Shown: positions 12,201 through 28,640, counted from the first letter of the stretch. The stretch: DNA of 64,000 nt from Halichondria panicea (GCF_963675165.1 NC_087391.1:4328646-4392645); one strand, 5' to 3'. Notes: generated by a model not told the origin, from the letters alone. Program-made: numbers and translations.

Positions 12201-15200
12201 CAAAATTAATATGTTCATGCTGTGCAGCTCGCTTCTATTTCCTATTATATTGTAGTTATATCCACGCTTATATTAGACGTTATAACAATACTCTAAATAG
12301 CACTTGGAAGCTTGAATGTCTCTTTTTACTGGGTGTGGTCAGTCATTAGCAAGTAGACTACTATACGTGGCTCACATGCAGAATATTGCTGAAAAATGAT
12401 GTCTCGAGGAAACACAACTTTCTTATTTTGAGTCAGTTACCTGGCAAAGAAGCCGCATTTAAATGATGAAAAGTGGATAGTTTTGAGTCTTCACTGCACT
12501 AAATGCGATGTAAAAGCATCATGCATGTGCACCACTCCGTTTCCAATCCCTTATCTATGATAAAACAGTTAAGCTTTGCAGCTCTTTTATGACTCTTGCA
12601 GCTATAGCTTATAGCGTTCTATAGTGCAGAGCTAACTACCGGGTATACTAATAATTATATCAACAGATATTGCTACATACTCAGTTTAAAGAGTCTGCAA
12701 TGGCCTTTAAAAGTAAGCAAACCTAGCCATAACTCGAGAACAAAGCATTATTTTGCATATTTGAAGACATGACTGTAGAAGCCTAGAAGCTCTTACTTGC
12801 ACATTTAATGCGTTGAGCAGCTGTAGCAGTCTACACAGACACAGACACAAACACACTACCGTATACCTCGCTGCGCATGCGCAACCGAGGCATAATAATG
12901 ATACAAACCATAATTAATATGCACAGTTCTATATACGCATCATTCTAATATACATGTAATTCCCTGTATGCAGGAATCCTTTAAATTTTCTTTACGGGAG
13001 ATACAAATTGCCAAGTACAGCCCAACAGAAGTCATTCGCCTTGCTTTCATGAGTGCAATGCTTGAACGTTTTTCATTTCAACTGAGTGAGCGAGGTCCAT
13101 CTCAGCGATTGAAAAGCATAACATATTTTCTTGAAGAAGCTGTGAAGGTTGTTCCGTTGGAAAGCATCTTCTTTGCTGTTGCTTACACTGATGATACCAC
13201 TTCCATTGAATGTGCTAAAGCACTTAATGAGTCTCCTTTCAAATTTCCTCCATCAGAATCCATGTATGAAGCTGCTGTTATAGCCGAGGTTCGAATGAAA
13301 ACCGGTATTCATGGGGCCGTCATTGAAAGCTACAGGGCCCATGCAATTCGACAAGCATTACCTATTGTACCAACAAACACAGGACGGTACATAGTGCAGA
13401 CCGAATGTACTTCTCCAAATGAATTACAGCTGACTGTGCTATCACCTTCTCCAGCAACTTATGCTGAAGCCTTAAATCAACATTTACAGCAGCCGTTTCA
13501 GTTTCATCAGTACTTTTCTGGCCAACGTTTATTTCCTGTACCAGGCGTGAATTTGGTGGTTGATACAACTCGTGTTCCTCGATCCAAAGAAATCGATCCG
13601 TATCTTGGAAAGTATTTTAGAAACATTATTGAAGACGGATCTACGATAATTCAGGAAACAGCTCTGGATGAGCTGAGTAACCTCAGTATAGATCACATTT
13701 ATCCTGTCAGTTCTCAGCGAAGACATTCACTGGTCATATCAACCTTCCAATCACCACTTGATATTCTCCAAAAAGGTCGAGAGGATCTCGAATCTTTCAT
13801 AGAAGAAAGTCAAGAAGATTTTGACTCTAGTCAGTACCTCACAAACGAAAAAATGCTAGAGCTTGTAAAAGACATCTTTGATAAGAAAGTTATGATTTGT
13901 GCAACTCTACTCGGAGCTTTCATGGAACAGCAAATAAAGATTCCTCTTTTCAAAGATACCCAAAAGAGTACAGCTGAGTTCCTTTCTTCAAAAAATGACC
14001 GTGTTGCTATGGGTGTGTGGGCACTGTTCAGCAGCACTTTTGAAGAATTACAAGATTTGCTCTCCTCAATGGAAGGCAACCCCCTCATTGTTGAAATTCG
14101 TGATTACATTGCTGGAGTTTTGAGTGATGATTTGAAAAAGAAAAAATCACAACTAGGGAGCAAGTACGATGGCAAGCTACAGTTCCTGCTTCAGGCTTGT
14201 AGCCAGCGAGTTGTCACTTGTAGTAGCGAGTATATCAGTTATTCTCTCGAGCACCAACTTTGTAGCAAGCCGAAATTCGATAAATCGCTTTCAGTGAAGG
14301 AACTTATTGACAAATGGGGGACGATTTTCGAAGGAGATGCTCTTGCATTTGTAGCTGCTAGTCATCGACCTCTTATTGCACGATGGCTCAAATGGGCTAT
14401 GCTCATTCACGACCTGCGACTGTCTCTTGCTAGCTACACATGTGTTGGTGTGACGGGTCTAGTGAATTCAGGAAAATCCCAACTGATTAACAAGTTATTT
14501 GGAATCAACGTGAGATGTATAATTATAGTAATTTGTCTTCCATTGCGTGTGTACATGCATACACCGTATAGCGAGTAATTTCTGAGGGTCAAAGTATTTG
14601 TGAGTATTATTTTCATGCATGGTTTCGCTGCTTGCACTGCAAGTAAAGTCAATAATCGCTTCATTCGTAAGTAAAATATTTAACATTTTTGCCCCCCGAA
14701 AATTATCCGCTTAAGTATAAAGTATATGCATTCATATATAGCCTCGTACCCATGCCGAGTTGTCTAAAATAACGCTAGGTCGCCAACTAGGCCTAGGGAA
14801 TACACGCCCAGATACAATTTTCCATAACTGGTTGGAATTCGCTCTTTTTTGGTGAATTCCAATGACCACACATTATAATTATCTTTAAGATAGCTACGCT
14901 GGCTAGTAGATCTAGGTGGTAACTTTTAAGTTTGTGTCAAACAAGAATGCGTCCCTCATGATCAATAAGCATGCATGTGTCAACTCCAGTGTGAAGAGGG
15001 AAGGGACGTTTTGTTTGGTTCCCTACTGTGCTACCAGTTCCTGCTAACAAAAAACAAACCTGGAAGCCATTTAGCTCGATACACCCTTGCCTGGACATAT
15101 TTAGCATACTATACATTTCTTTAGCTGTACTTTCAGTGAAAATAATAAACATGAACGGCATGTTTTACCACACAGTTTACTGTCGCTATAGACACGCCTA

Positions 15201-16592
15201 GATACTATATCTATCCCAGGCCTAGACTAGTTGTTCGCCTATCCGATATAAGAGCGAAAACTCGGCCTGGGAAGAGGCTAGTAATCAATTAAGTGATGTC
15301 TGGTAATATAATACATATATTGTATAGTTGCTGTTACCGGTATATATATTGTTGTCTTGTTTCAGACACAAGTGGGAACTCTTGAGAAAACAAGAACAAC
15401 AGTTCCACTCCTCTACAACCTGGATGGTGTGGTTGATGGTCTAGATGTCATCGATTTCCCTGGTGTTGATGACAAGGATAACAACATTCCCAAACTTGCT
15501 GAGATGCTGCTCGGTTTGGCTCAAGTTGTTGTGTTTGTATGTGATCACAAGTAAGCTGCTGTAATTATAATCATTTCTTCGAAATAATTATTAATTTACA
15601 AAGCAGAGCTAAGTTCAGTCTTGTATTGTGTCACTTGGCATAACAATTTTAGCCATAAAACCGCAAGTGATACCGTGTATGTAGTGCTAGAAATTAATGT
15701 GTGATACTAACTATAATGCGAGCACCGTCATATTTTTGTATACTGTGACTCTCGCTAGTCCAGCTCTCTGAGGTACGGCCACCTCGATATACCGGCCATT
15801 TGATTTGGCACGGATTGCTAGCTATAGACGTTTACTGCACAAAATTCATCCTGAAAGGGTGGCCGGATTGACGAGAGTCTACTGTATGCACGATTAATTC
15901 AAGGCTTGTACAATCCCCATTGAAATTTCAGCGTTTAAGCAAGGATATAAGTTTAGTTTAGTCCGCTAAAAAAACTGCTGTCCTCAAAAATGTTATATTG
16001 AAAATAGCCGATTCAGTAGACTCTCGAAAATTACGGTATATATAGAGTGGGTTAACCAATGACCAATTCCCAATTCATGTGTGCAAAGTGCATTCCGTTT
16101 TACGCTTTGCTTTTTTAATAGGAGGATATTCACAGACCAAGCAAAGCAGTGGCTTGAACAACTAAAGAAAGAAGATGTCCCTGTGATTTTATGCTTAACG
16201 TTTGCTGATGAGCTCTATTTACACTTTATTGGTACGGACAAAGACGACCCTGAACCAACTGATTATAAAAGAAGAGAAATTGGCCATGAGTTGGAGGTAG
16301 GCTTTTAGCATGTGATTATCATGATTGCACATGTATTATACAGAGAAAACTCGAGAGGATAGGGCATCATGCCTCCCGTAAGGTTGGATTCTACTGTTTT
16401 CATGTTCCAGCTGGCTACAAAGCTGAAGTGAATCACAAAAATCTCAAGGAAATGGGGATCGGGAACTCTCTTGATGTCGGTTATGAGCTCGTAAAAGTGT
16501 TTGAGAAAACCCTGAAACAAGAAGATGTTGCTAAGCAACTAAAAGATCGCATTGACAAATTGTCATCAGAAGCTCGAGAGAGCACTTTATAG
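223..16592 (+). CDS. CARD-like / class-3 lipase-like / GTPase multidomain protein, copy 1
   Basis: Twelve exons join in frame with GT-AG junctions: 223-520, 789-836, 6248-6856, 6919-6999, 7142-7488, 7612-7677, 7739-8005, 8068-8460, 12974-14509, 15366-15550, 16122-16296, 16344-16592 (about 1417 residues). The start is the ATG at 223. Visible modules: a CARD/death-fold helical domain at about 15-98; a helical linker; a class-3 lipase-like alpha/beta hydrolase at about 215-600 with nucleophile elbow GFSYGG (Ser348), Asp413 in KADVLP and His573 in KHKMSHY; a beta-rich segment at about 611-703; a long helical region to about 1190; then a GTPase with P-loop GLVNSGKS (1198-1205), DFPG (1245-1248) and a G4-like TFAD (1303-1306). 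No signal peptide or membrane segment is seen, so it is probably intracellular. Lipid or acyl-ester hydrolysis and GTP binding follow from family knowledge; a signalling role is inferred. I do not recognise a named orthologue. Introns 2 and 8 are 5.4 and 4.5 kb and full of repeats, whereas the paralogue at 21773 has short ones. Confidence 0.85.
1081..1198. repeat. Hairpin element (TAGTTATAACACG ends)
   Basis: Sequence starting TAGTTATAACACGGGCAC at 1081 is mirrored by GTGCACGTGTTATAACTA ending at 1198. The arms pair over about 44 bases with a few mismatches around a short GC-rich centre. It is probably a miniature inverted-repeat element. Confidence 0.6.
2449..3496. mobile_element. Inverted-repeat element with AGAGGTTATGCAGAT ends
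   Basis: The left end at 2449 (AGAGGTTATGCAGATCAGCC) is matched, inverted, by the right end at 3496. Subterminal stretches around CCATTTTGAGTGG (2531) and CCACTCAAAATGG (3090) also pair. No coding capacity is recognised. A second element at 3159-3459 is nested near the right end. Confidence 0.65.
3159..3459. mobile_element. CAGTGGCGTAG-ended miniature element nested in the previous one
   Basis: This 301-bp element starts CAGTGGCGTAGCC and ends GGCTACGCCACTG-like (GCCTACGCCACTG), giving inverted termini of about 13 bp. It interrupts the right subterminal arm of the 2449-3496 element, so it inserted later. A CCTTT direct repeat flanks both ends. The superfamily cannot be settled without a transposase. 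Confidence 0.65.
3601..3706. repeat. Hairpin element (AGAACATG ends)
   Basis: The left arm AGAACATGTGCATTCGGTAT at 3601 and the right arm ending at 3706 are inverted copies over about 40 bases (both contain GGTATCTATG and TTATAGTGTCCC), around a short GC-rich loop. A transcript would fold into a long stem. Confidence 0.65.
3939..4375. mobile_element. Inverted-repeat element with GAGGGGTCCGACACTG ends
   Basis: A perfect 16-bp terminal inverted repeat, GAGGGGTCCGACACTG at 3939-3954 and its complement at 4360-4375, encloses 405 bp rich in imperfect AAATCTCTG repeats. No coding frame is present. Confidence 0.7.
9300..9616. mobile_element. TAGTCTCATGAATCAGCCG-ended miniature element
   Basis: This 317-bp element has inverted termini of about 30 bp (TAGTCTCATGAATCAGCCGC at 9300, complement ending 9616) and no coding frame. 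The same termini bound the element at 48119-48587, which has a clean 9-bp target duplication. Here the flanks no longer match exactly. Confidence 0.7.
9941..10088. repeat. 36-bp tandem repeat, about 4 copies
   Basis: A 36-bp unit (GCTTCTTCATCCTCAGCCTC followed by AGTTGAGAGAGCAATG) is repeated about four times with scattered substitutions. Because 36 is a multiple of three, both strands show repetitive open frames of no evident meaning. Confidence 0.75.
10559..11262. mobile_element. pogo/Tigger-like non-autonomous element
   Basis: The element begins CAGTAGATTCTCGTTAATCC at 10559 and ends with the inverted form (…GCGAGAGTCTACTG) at 11262, with TA on each side. CAGT-start termini and a TA target are typical of pogo/Tigger relatives of Tc1/mariner (established knowledge). 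Related ends occur at 15750-15885, 18538-18778 and 36009. No transposase frame is visible in the 704 bp. Confidence 0.6.
14739..15280. mobile_element. TAGCCTCG-family element in intron 9 of copy 1
   Basis: The left end TAGCCTCGTACCCATGCC at 14739 and the right end ending GGCCTGGGAAGAGGCTA at 15280 are inverted copies of one another. The subterminal sequence (GAACAACTAGTC…, TATAAGAGCGAAAACTCGGCC) matches the larger family members at 47352 and 59721. The roughly 540-bp interior has no recognised frame. Confidence 0.6.
15745..15890. mobile_element. Short CAGTAGACTCTCG-family element in intron 10 of copy 1
   Basis: Sequence from GTGACTCTCGCTAGTCCAGC to GGATTGACGAGAGTCTACTG forms inverted ends like those of the element at 10559-11262. 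It is a short, non-coding member of the same pogo-like family. Confidence 0.5.
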
Positions 16593-16773
16593 AGTACGTG
16601 CTTTTTACAGTTATCTTTTTTACACTTTGGTGCATATACCACTTACAAGACATTTTACAGATTATAATTATATATAAATTAACTTTAGCTCTTACTTTAA
16701 CTGCATTAGAGTATATAAACGTTAGCAATTAAATACGTAACTTATGCAATAATTTGCTCATTGAAATATTACA
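16593..16773. other. Convergent 3' intergenic spacer
   Basis: Only about 180 bp separate the stop codon of the CARD-lipase-GTPase copy 1 (+) from the stop codon of NDUFAF7 (-). The two transcripts probably share or overlap 3' ends here. No other feature is seen. Confidence 0.7.
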
Positions 16774-20895
<4,122 letters not shown>

Positions 20896-21772
20896 CTGCA
20901 AAATAAGAATAATAATGAGTGGTGCAAGTTTCGCTGTGCTAATGCCTCTTGCCATGTTTTGTTTACGTTCAAGAGTGTATAATGTTATGAATGTTTTTTG
21001 CATTTTGAATTTCATGCATGCACTAACAGAAGAGGAGCTTAATGGAACAGATTGATGAATGATCTTCAAGAATTCTCTGAATAGAAGCATGTAGATCTAC
21101 AATTATGCATTTCCTGCAAGGAGTGATCTACCTGTCGCCAATTAAATCGAATAAGTATGGTATAAAAGAAGTCTTTACCACGTACGCAAGGCTATGGTAT
21201 TAGTATGGGGCCAAACTTTCAGGTCAAATTAGAGTCAAATTCCTCATGTTCCGGGGGGGGGGGGGGGGAGGGTAGCAGGGCAACACATTGATGGGTGACC
21301 GTGCAATTATGGTGGCACTGTAATTACATGAAAGGGTATGCATGATCCATGACAACCTTAAGTTTCTCATATAGATCTCTTTCTGTGCTTGAGCATGATG
21401 ACCTGCACTGGCAGTGTGCAGCTATCTTACTGCAGAGACTGAACGTAGACAACCTCCTCACTGCTTGCATTTCCACATGTTCCAGCCAGCAAACGGCCTG
21501 GTCTCGAGGCTAGCTAGCTGAAACAGGGAGGTGCAGGAAGAGGTCAGCAGAGTAGTCGCGTGAATCAGCCGCACTTGGTTCCTAAGATCAGGGGTGATCT
21601 CTAGACTCGCTAGCCAGCCCTTCCATGCCTGAATGGAAAATGTTGGCCTGACATGTGCGTAATGTACATGGGGGAGGGGCATATATGCTATTTTGTTGAG
21701 GACATCCAAGTTTATACAAGCGTACAAGTAGATCTCTACGTACAAGCAACTCGCAAGCAACTGGTAAGCTTC
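20896..21772. other. Divergent intergenic region between NDUFAF7 and copy 2
   Basis: This stretch should hold the unresolved first exon and promoter of NDUFAF7 and the promoter of the next gene on the plus strand. It contains a G-run at about 21251-21268 and a fragment (GTGAATCAGCCGCAC, about 21559) of the TAGTCTCATGAATCAGCCG element family. I see no further coding exon with confidence. Confidence 0.5.
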
Positions 21773-24700
21773 ATGGAAAGCTCGAGCAAAGAAAGTAAAG
21801 CTGTTATGGGTGAAGCCACTAATGAAACTCTAAGAAAGTTTTTCATGCCCCTTCTTTCGGCTGTTATGATGGGTGATGTTCCACTCACTCTCTATTCAAA
21901 AGGTTTGATAGACCAGCGAGTATTGGAATTTTACACAAACTCAGCACATGATCAGTCACAAAAAGGCACAAGAATTGTAATGCATTTGCAGAATGTGTTA
22001 AGAGTTAAACCAAGCTTGTTCGAAACATTTTGTAACATATTATCAGAGAATTCTGAAAAGACAATAAGTGATCTAGCCAAAGAGTTAAAAGGTAACTGCA
22101 AATAACCTGTGAAGTATGAATTATAATTATTCCCTCTGTTTCAATAATTATTACAGCTGAATTTAGCCAGCAGGTGACACAACTGAAGTCATCGCCCAAT
22201 TCAGGTTTGTTTTCTTTGCTATAAACGTTAATCAATTTAAACACTATAATTATTTTATAGGAGACAACGTGGAGCTGGAAAAGCTAAAAAAGAAACTGGA
22301 AGTCTACATGGATGACCGCTCAAAAACTGACCAAACAAAAAGTGCTGCAAATGAACTTATAAAAAGTGCCCTAAAGCAATACATTGAGAGCCTTGTGCAG
22401 AGTGACATGCCCAATGAAACACTAAAAGAACATATACTAATGCTGTGCCAAGAAGAAGCTGGTTTGATTCCAGCTGATTTGCATAAGTGGATTTTTGAAC
22501 AGATAGATAGTTTACAGTTGTCTAGTAAACTCCAACGAACTCTAACTCTCAAGTCCTCACCTAATATCCCAGCTCAGAGGCGGAAACCTGTCAAACTCTT
22601 TTGTAAGGATACTATCTACCATGCTGGTCTCTGTTGCCACGCTGTTACGACTTGCTCGTCTAACACAATTTTCAAATTCCTTTCTATACACACTCATTCG
22701 TTTATGGAAAGTTCTCTCTCCTTGGAAGACACAGGTATGGACCAGTACCTCATTGCCAAACAAGGGGATACCCTTTACGTTGCTTTTCAAAGTCTGATGA
22801 GCATCAATCTTTGGATTCAGAAGTACAAATCTTTTGCCGCAGGTAAGAATTTCATGCATAATAATTATGTTGGTATTGACTAATCATGTTATTGCATGTT
22901 AAAGGGATTGAACAACAGACCAACAGGGTTCCAATTCGGTTCTTCATTGAACAGCTCCAATTGGGAAAGAGAATTGTGATCACAGGTGAGTAATGGCAGC
23001 CTCACTTTGTTTACACATGCATGCACTTACTTTCTGTGGATCAGGTTTTTCATTTGGTGGAACAATGGCATGCAATGTGATTGCAAAGTTATGGAGAGAG
23101 ACCTATGCCAATGTCAGTCTTGATGTTCTCAAAAAAAATGTCGTCTGCATTTGTTTTGGGCTGCCACTGATTCAGATTCTTCAAGTCCAAGAGGCCATTA
23201 AAGATTTCCCCAGCATTGAAGAGACAATCCACTCAATTTACTGCAAAGACGATGTTATTCCAGGCTTGCTTCACTACTTCAGGCAGGGATGCATGCACTA
23301 CACTACCCTGAAGAGTCTGGGGAGTATTGCAGCCACTGTTAAGTCATCCACGAAGCAAAATGGTTCTAATGAAAATTTGGGAGCACAAGTGGTCAGTACT
23401 TGAATTACAATATACATGTATGTATACAAACACTATACATTTCTCAGGACTTTAAAACTCAATTTTCTGAGCTATTTCTTCCATGTATGGGTACACTCCA
23501 AGAAGCAGCTAGCAAGAAGGTGAGTTAATTAACAGATTGATTGTACACATGATACGGTATTGACTGATGTATTGTACATTGCCAGCCATCATATTCTGGT
23601 GCTGTCTCAAGCTGCGTATCTCCGCAATCTGAGTCACAAGCTGCTAAAGATCTGAAAGATACTCTGCAACAACTGACCGATAATAGTTCAATAGATTTCA
23701 AACCAACGAACGTGTTGCTTCCTGGTACCTGCTATGTGATGTCAACAGAGGACCGAAAAGGCCTTGTTTGGAATGAACTGCCAAAGTCTGCTGTGGCAAG
23801 TATATTGTACGTGGACAAAGCTGCAATTGAGAAGCTTGACAGTGGCATTTTCAAGAAGGTGTGTCTGTTACAACCTTGTATGGCTTACTGCTCAATTGTA
23901 ATGGGTACTACTGTAGTTGACGTAATTCATTGCAGTGCTCATAAGTAAATATCATGCCCAAAAAACGGGGCGTACATGTCAGTAGAGTCGGTATGATATC
24001 AATATTGCATGTGCAATGTGTATTCATATCAGGCGTAGATCAACAAAAGCAACTCAGATCAACCATGCACGTATGGGCATTAATTGTGATAATTTTATGA
24101 TGCATCATTAATTTGATCTACGTGTGTGTAAAACGCCCACATTTCAAGTGGCTCTAAACCACTCAAAACAGTCAGTATGTGTGGTTATAATTACGTGCAC
24201 ATGAGTAGAATTTCTGATTGTAGCCCGCCCGCCTTCCTATAGCCATACATGGTCATTATAATTATGTCAACTCACACAGTTTACAGTGACGTATTATACA
24301 TACATGTACATGTACTCATATCAAATAATGCCCTAGCTATATGAAATATGATATATAGTAATCTACTCCTGATTATTATCAGCTATAGATTGTGTATATG
24401 ATTATAGTACAGGTTCATTCTTTGTCAATTACCTTTCAGCACAATATGGAGCAGTATAGGAACAAAATGTTTCGCTGCTACCTCGAGAAGGAGCCTTTAA
24501 AATTTACAATTTCAAAAGAAAGCCAAAGCACGTCCGTGAAAGCAGTTCAATTCCTGAACCCCGAAGTGAAAGGTGTTGAATGCCACATGTACCCTAAAGA
24601 GAATGTTCTTGTTCTAGAAGGGGACAACCTTTGGTTCTGTTATATGGTTTGTGTTGGTGAAGATAGTCAAAATGTGAAACGCATTTCCACTCCTGCTCAA

Positions 24701-27255
24701 AGTATTAGCCGGAAGTCTATCCAAGTTAACTACAAGCAGACAAGTCAAGATACTAGAGAGTATGGATCTTCTTGTGAGAATATAATGGTGACCCTACACA
24801 GCCATTTTTCCGAGCCTCTGAAAAAAATTGTGACAATAAAACAGGTATATAAAAATAAAAATAATGTTATATAGACTAATCAAGGTTATTTCTTTCTTTT
24901 ACAGAATCGGTATTCCTTCTCTGTGAGGCAAATCCAGTTGGCTAAACATACTCCTACTCAAGTGATTGAGCTTGCATACTGGACAGCTATGCTAGAGCGA
25001 AAGTGCATCAAAAACGACCAGAAGCCTTCAAAGCGATTTACTGCTATCATACACTTCCTTCAAGAAGCTGTAAACATAGTTCCTCTGGAGAGTATATTGC
25101 ATGCCATCGCCTACAGTGATGATAAAACCGCCTTAGAATGTGCAAGAGCTTTAAAAGAATCGAAAGTGAAAGTACCAAACTCAGTTATGGCAGGAAGTGC
25201 AATGGTTGATGCCTGTATTCATCTTTCACTGGGTATACGTCTGACCCATCTCAACAAGGAGGCTCTCACTCTATTTCGAAAGAGCTTCATGTTCAAAAGA
25301 ATGCTAAGAAAAGAACTTTCACAACTTTCGACCTCCATCATGGATCCTCCAGAACCAAATGTTCCAAATGTTCCCCCGAGATACTCGGATATTGTTCGTG
25401 GATCACAAAATGAAGAAGAAATTGCGTTTTTACACTCGATAGCACCTCTATGGCCTCTGATTATCCCTATGTTCGCTTTGAGTGAGACATTAGAGTCAAT
25501 ATCTGCTGACCCGCTGGATTCTGACTTGGCTGATTTCATGGAAAAAATCCTCGATGAAAAATTTGTTGAAACAGTTAGTCAAGCTCAACGCAATCAACAA
25601 TTGCAATTGCCAGTAATATCAAAGAAGTTCATCAAGCAACTTTATCCTGTTAGTCCTCTGAGGCATACCATGCGTATTCCAGTTTTACAATCACCGGTCA
25701 AGGTCTTGAATGAAGCAATTGATCAGCTTAAAACACTTGAAAGTATCCAAGATCACGAAAATGAAAGTGATAATGCTCCCAATGAGAAGATGCTAGTTGT
25801 TGTAAAAGACATTCACAAATCAAATTTGCAAGTATGCACGGCACTTCTAGCAGCTTTTATGGAGCAACAAATTCACATACCACTACTAAGTTCCCCCGAG
25901 GTTATGGCTAGCAACATTCTTTCCGCCAGCTCAGCTCCAGTTGCTATGGGAGTGTGGGCATTGTTTAGCATGAGCCTCGATGACCTTCAGCATATGCTTG
26001 CCTCGACTCGTGGCAATGCTCTTTATGTTGAAATTGAGGCCTACATCGCTGGAGTACTTGATCCAGACAACCAAGATGAGCAAGAAAACACTGAGGTTCA
26101 GAAAAATCCAGAAGAAGAAAACTATGCCGGTAAACTTCAATTTCTATTGCAAGGAATAGAACAAACTGCCACATGTAGTACGGAGTATATAAGTTACTCC
26201 CTTGAATACCAACTTTGCAAACATCTCAAGTTTGACCAGACACTATCTGTTAACGAAATTATGTTGCGATGGAACTCAATTTTCAAGAACGATGCCCTCT
26301 CCCTCGTAGCTCCAAGTTACAGACCTCTCATTGCACGGTGGCTAAAATGGGTCCTACTTGTTCATGATTTACGAGAAACTTTAGCAAGCTACACCTGTGT
26401 TGGGGTTATTGGATTGGTTAATTCTGGAAAATCTCAACTAGTCAGCACACTTTTCAATTCAAAGGTACGTAGTACAATGTGTGCTTGGGTGTACGTATTC
26501 TTTAATTTTGTAGGTAATGGTGGGCACAACAAAGTCAACGCGAACAACTGTGCCGTTTATATACAATTATGATGGTGTTGTTGAAGGATTTGATGTGATT
26601 GATTTCCCTGGTGTGGATGATAAAGATGCAGTTCCTGAATTAGCGAAACTGCTTGTCAGCCTGTGCCAGGCTGTAGTGTTCGTGGTTGATTACAGGTAAG
26701 TTTCCAATTATACTAATTCAGTCAATTGACTACATTCCTTTTATAGAAAAATCAACACCGAACCAGCTCAGGCCTGGTTGAAATGCCTCACCAAAGAGGG
26801 CGGCCATATCCCTGTTTTAATTTGTTTGACCTTTGCCGACAGACTGCTGGTCGAATGTCTAGAAAAAACAGAATCCACGCGTCTTTGTTATCAACATGTG
26901 GATAAAGAATTTGAGGTAATGATTGTTCATTTCTTTTAAGTATAATCCAGAGTGTATGAATATAATTAATAGGAGGCATATAGGCAGTCTTGTTCCCTTT
27001 TGTGCGAGTATGAGTCATTTTAATTTACTACAGCATATCAAAGAAAAACTCAGATTTCCTGTTGACCTCTACCCCAAAATTTCTGTGAGGTTGTGCTGCT
27101 TCAAAATTGCTAGTGACTCGAATTTGGAACCAAAAGATTTGCAAGCAGCCAAAATAAGCCAGACACATGATGTTGGTCAGTGGCTCGTAGAACTGTTTAG
27201 AAGTGAACAAGAAGACTTAGCTGACAATTTAGAGCAATTCCTTAAAGTGCACTAG
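21773..27255 (+). CDS. CARD-like / class-3 lipase-like / GTPase multidomain protein, copy 2
   Basis: Twelve exons: 21773-22091, 22157-22204, 22261-22842, 22905-22985, 23045-23391, 23448-23519, 23586-23858, 24440-24844, 24905-26464, 26514-26695, 26747-26915, 27034-27255 (about 1419 residues). Number, order and splice phases equal those of the copy at 223-16592; exons 2, 4 and 5 have identical lengths (48, 81, 347 bp). The start is the ATG at 21773, whose protein aligns with the start of copy 1; an in-frame upstream ATG at 21653 exists. Domains: CARD-like at about 14-105 (LYSKGLIDQ…QKGTRIVMHLQNVL), lipase-like with GFSFGG (Ser346), Asp413 in KDDVIP and His575 in KHNMEQY, a beta-rich segment, a helical region, then a GTPase with GLVNSGKS (1212-1219), DFPG (1259-1262) and TFAD. 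All introns but one (581 bp) are short. The likely role is as for copy 1: intracellular signalling coupling a hydrolase to a GTPase (inferred). Confidence 0.88.
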
Positions 27256-28388
27256 TAATTATTATTGTGTACCATGAGCTTTATTCATAATGTTGTGTAC
27301 GACACCTGCTCAAATTATTTAGTACATTCATTCGTTACATCATCATTATCTAAGAACAAAAGGTTATTGCCCGTGGGAATATATAATGTAGTCGCCTGTC
27401 TAAACGAAATTCATCACTTTTAAGCCACACTTATTCCAAGATAGCATTGATTGACAGACGAAAACAACCATGTGTTGCTAGCATGCATTACAAGGCTTCA
27501 TTTGTTGCTAAACAGTTTCAACGCTGGCCTCTAAAATTACCAACATTATTCAACAAAGTGCTCATTAATAAGTGTTACAGTTATAATTGTTATTAAGGTC
27601 ATCAGATATCTTATTGAAAAAACAATTAAATCACTCCACACACAATTACATAATCCTCATAATTACCATATCAAACACACCAATCTAAGCTAGTATGTCA
27701 TTTTATAGCCCAGAATGTCATTGTGGTCGGACTCTTGCTGCTTCTGCAGAATTAAACACAGGCTGATAAGAATTAATGAATTCAGCGGAGGTAAGCCAAG
27801 ATCAACAGGGTCACTTTTAAGATCATTTGCATCTTGTTCTGTTCTGTTCCTTTACCGTTTCTATTTCTCTTTATCGTTTATTTGCCTTTCTATACCTAGC
27901 TCACATGGTGTTTTAATTAGACCTTGGCGTACATCCTCTAGAATAGAATTAGTACATAGACTACTTGACAACTTTGAGTAAAAGACTGTTGCAATGCAAT
28001 GCTAGGAATTAAAATGCATTTACTCACCAGTCAAATATTTGCAGATGTAAAACCAGGCATCCATTGCCGGGGTTAGTTTCATTTTTACCTGGCATTTCAA
28101 ATTTGAGCATTTTATAAATCACTTATGGTCGTTAAAAATAACGGATGCAAGCGGTTCATTTCCAAACTCCATTTCGTTGCGAATTTGTTTGTGAGAAATA
28201 GGACATCTAAAAGCCAACTCATATAATTATGGCTTAATAGTCAGTCAGCTTACACAAAGCCATGTTGTAAGGATTAATGACATCATCTGCTACATTGCAT
28301 AGCTGTCAACAGCTAGTTTTATGGTACGCTTTTGGCAATTGAGAGACATAAAACTTGCAGTATCTGGGACAAGAGATAAGATTTATTT
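27256..28388. other. Intergenic region, nothing recognised
   Basis: AT-rich sequence after the stop codon of copy 2. Short open frames are present, but none has recognisable motifs or convincing splice context. Confidence 0.5.
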
Positions 28389-28640
28389 TCAACTTTCCTT
28401 TAACACAATGTGATTCTTGTAAACATCGTCTCCAAGAAGATTAAACTCACTTCTTGCTATTAAATTAGCCATGAAAGCACATACAAAGCCAAGCGGTATA
28501 AAACTTGTTTGAAATCGGATAGATTGGTTCTGGATTCGGTTAATTGGAATGAAAACGGTGCTAGGTTGTATGCTTCTCAGAATAGCAGGAAGGAAATAGT
28601 CCTTAGATGATGGAATTGGAGCTGCGATGTTCACATGCAC
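28389..28640 (-). other. Unrecognised 83-codon open frame
   Basis: A minus-strand frame of 83 codons with a hydrophobic middle (SFIPLGFVCAFMANLIA). It could be a fragment of a membrane protein, but I find no family match and no splice sites that extend it. It may equally be chance. Confidence 0.15.

Larger units (their letters stand above)
8881..12891. mobile_element. Composite inverted-repeat element in intron 8 of copy 1
   Basis: The left end (GCGCACCGAGGTATATAC, followed by a TGTG-rich run and GTAGACTGCT) recurs inverted at about 12816-12891, with further paired stretches around CTCTTACTTGCAC. Related sequence also occurs at 39890-41334 and 44494-44950, so this is a repeat family. It accounts for nearly all of the 4.5-kb intron and contains at least two younger insertions (9300-9616 and 10559-11262). 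No convincing transposase frame is seen. Confidence 0.55.
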
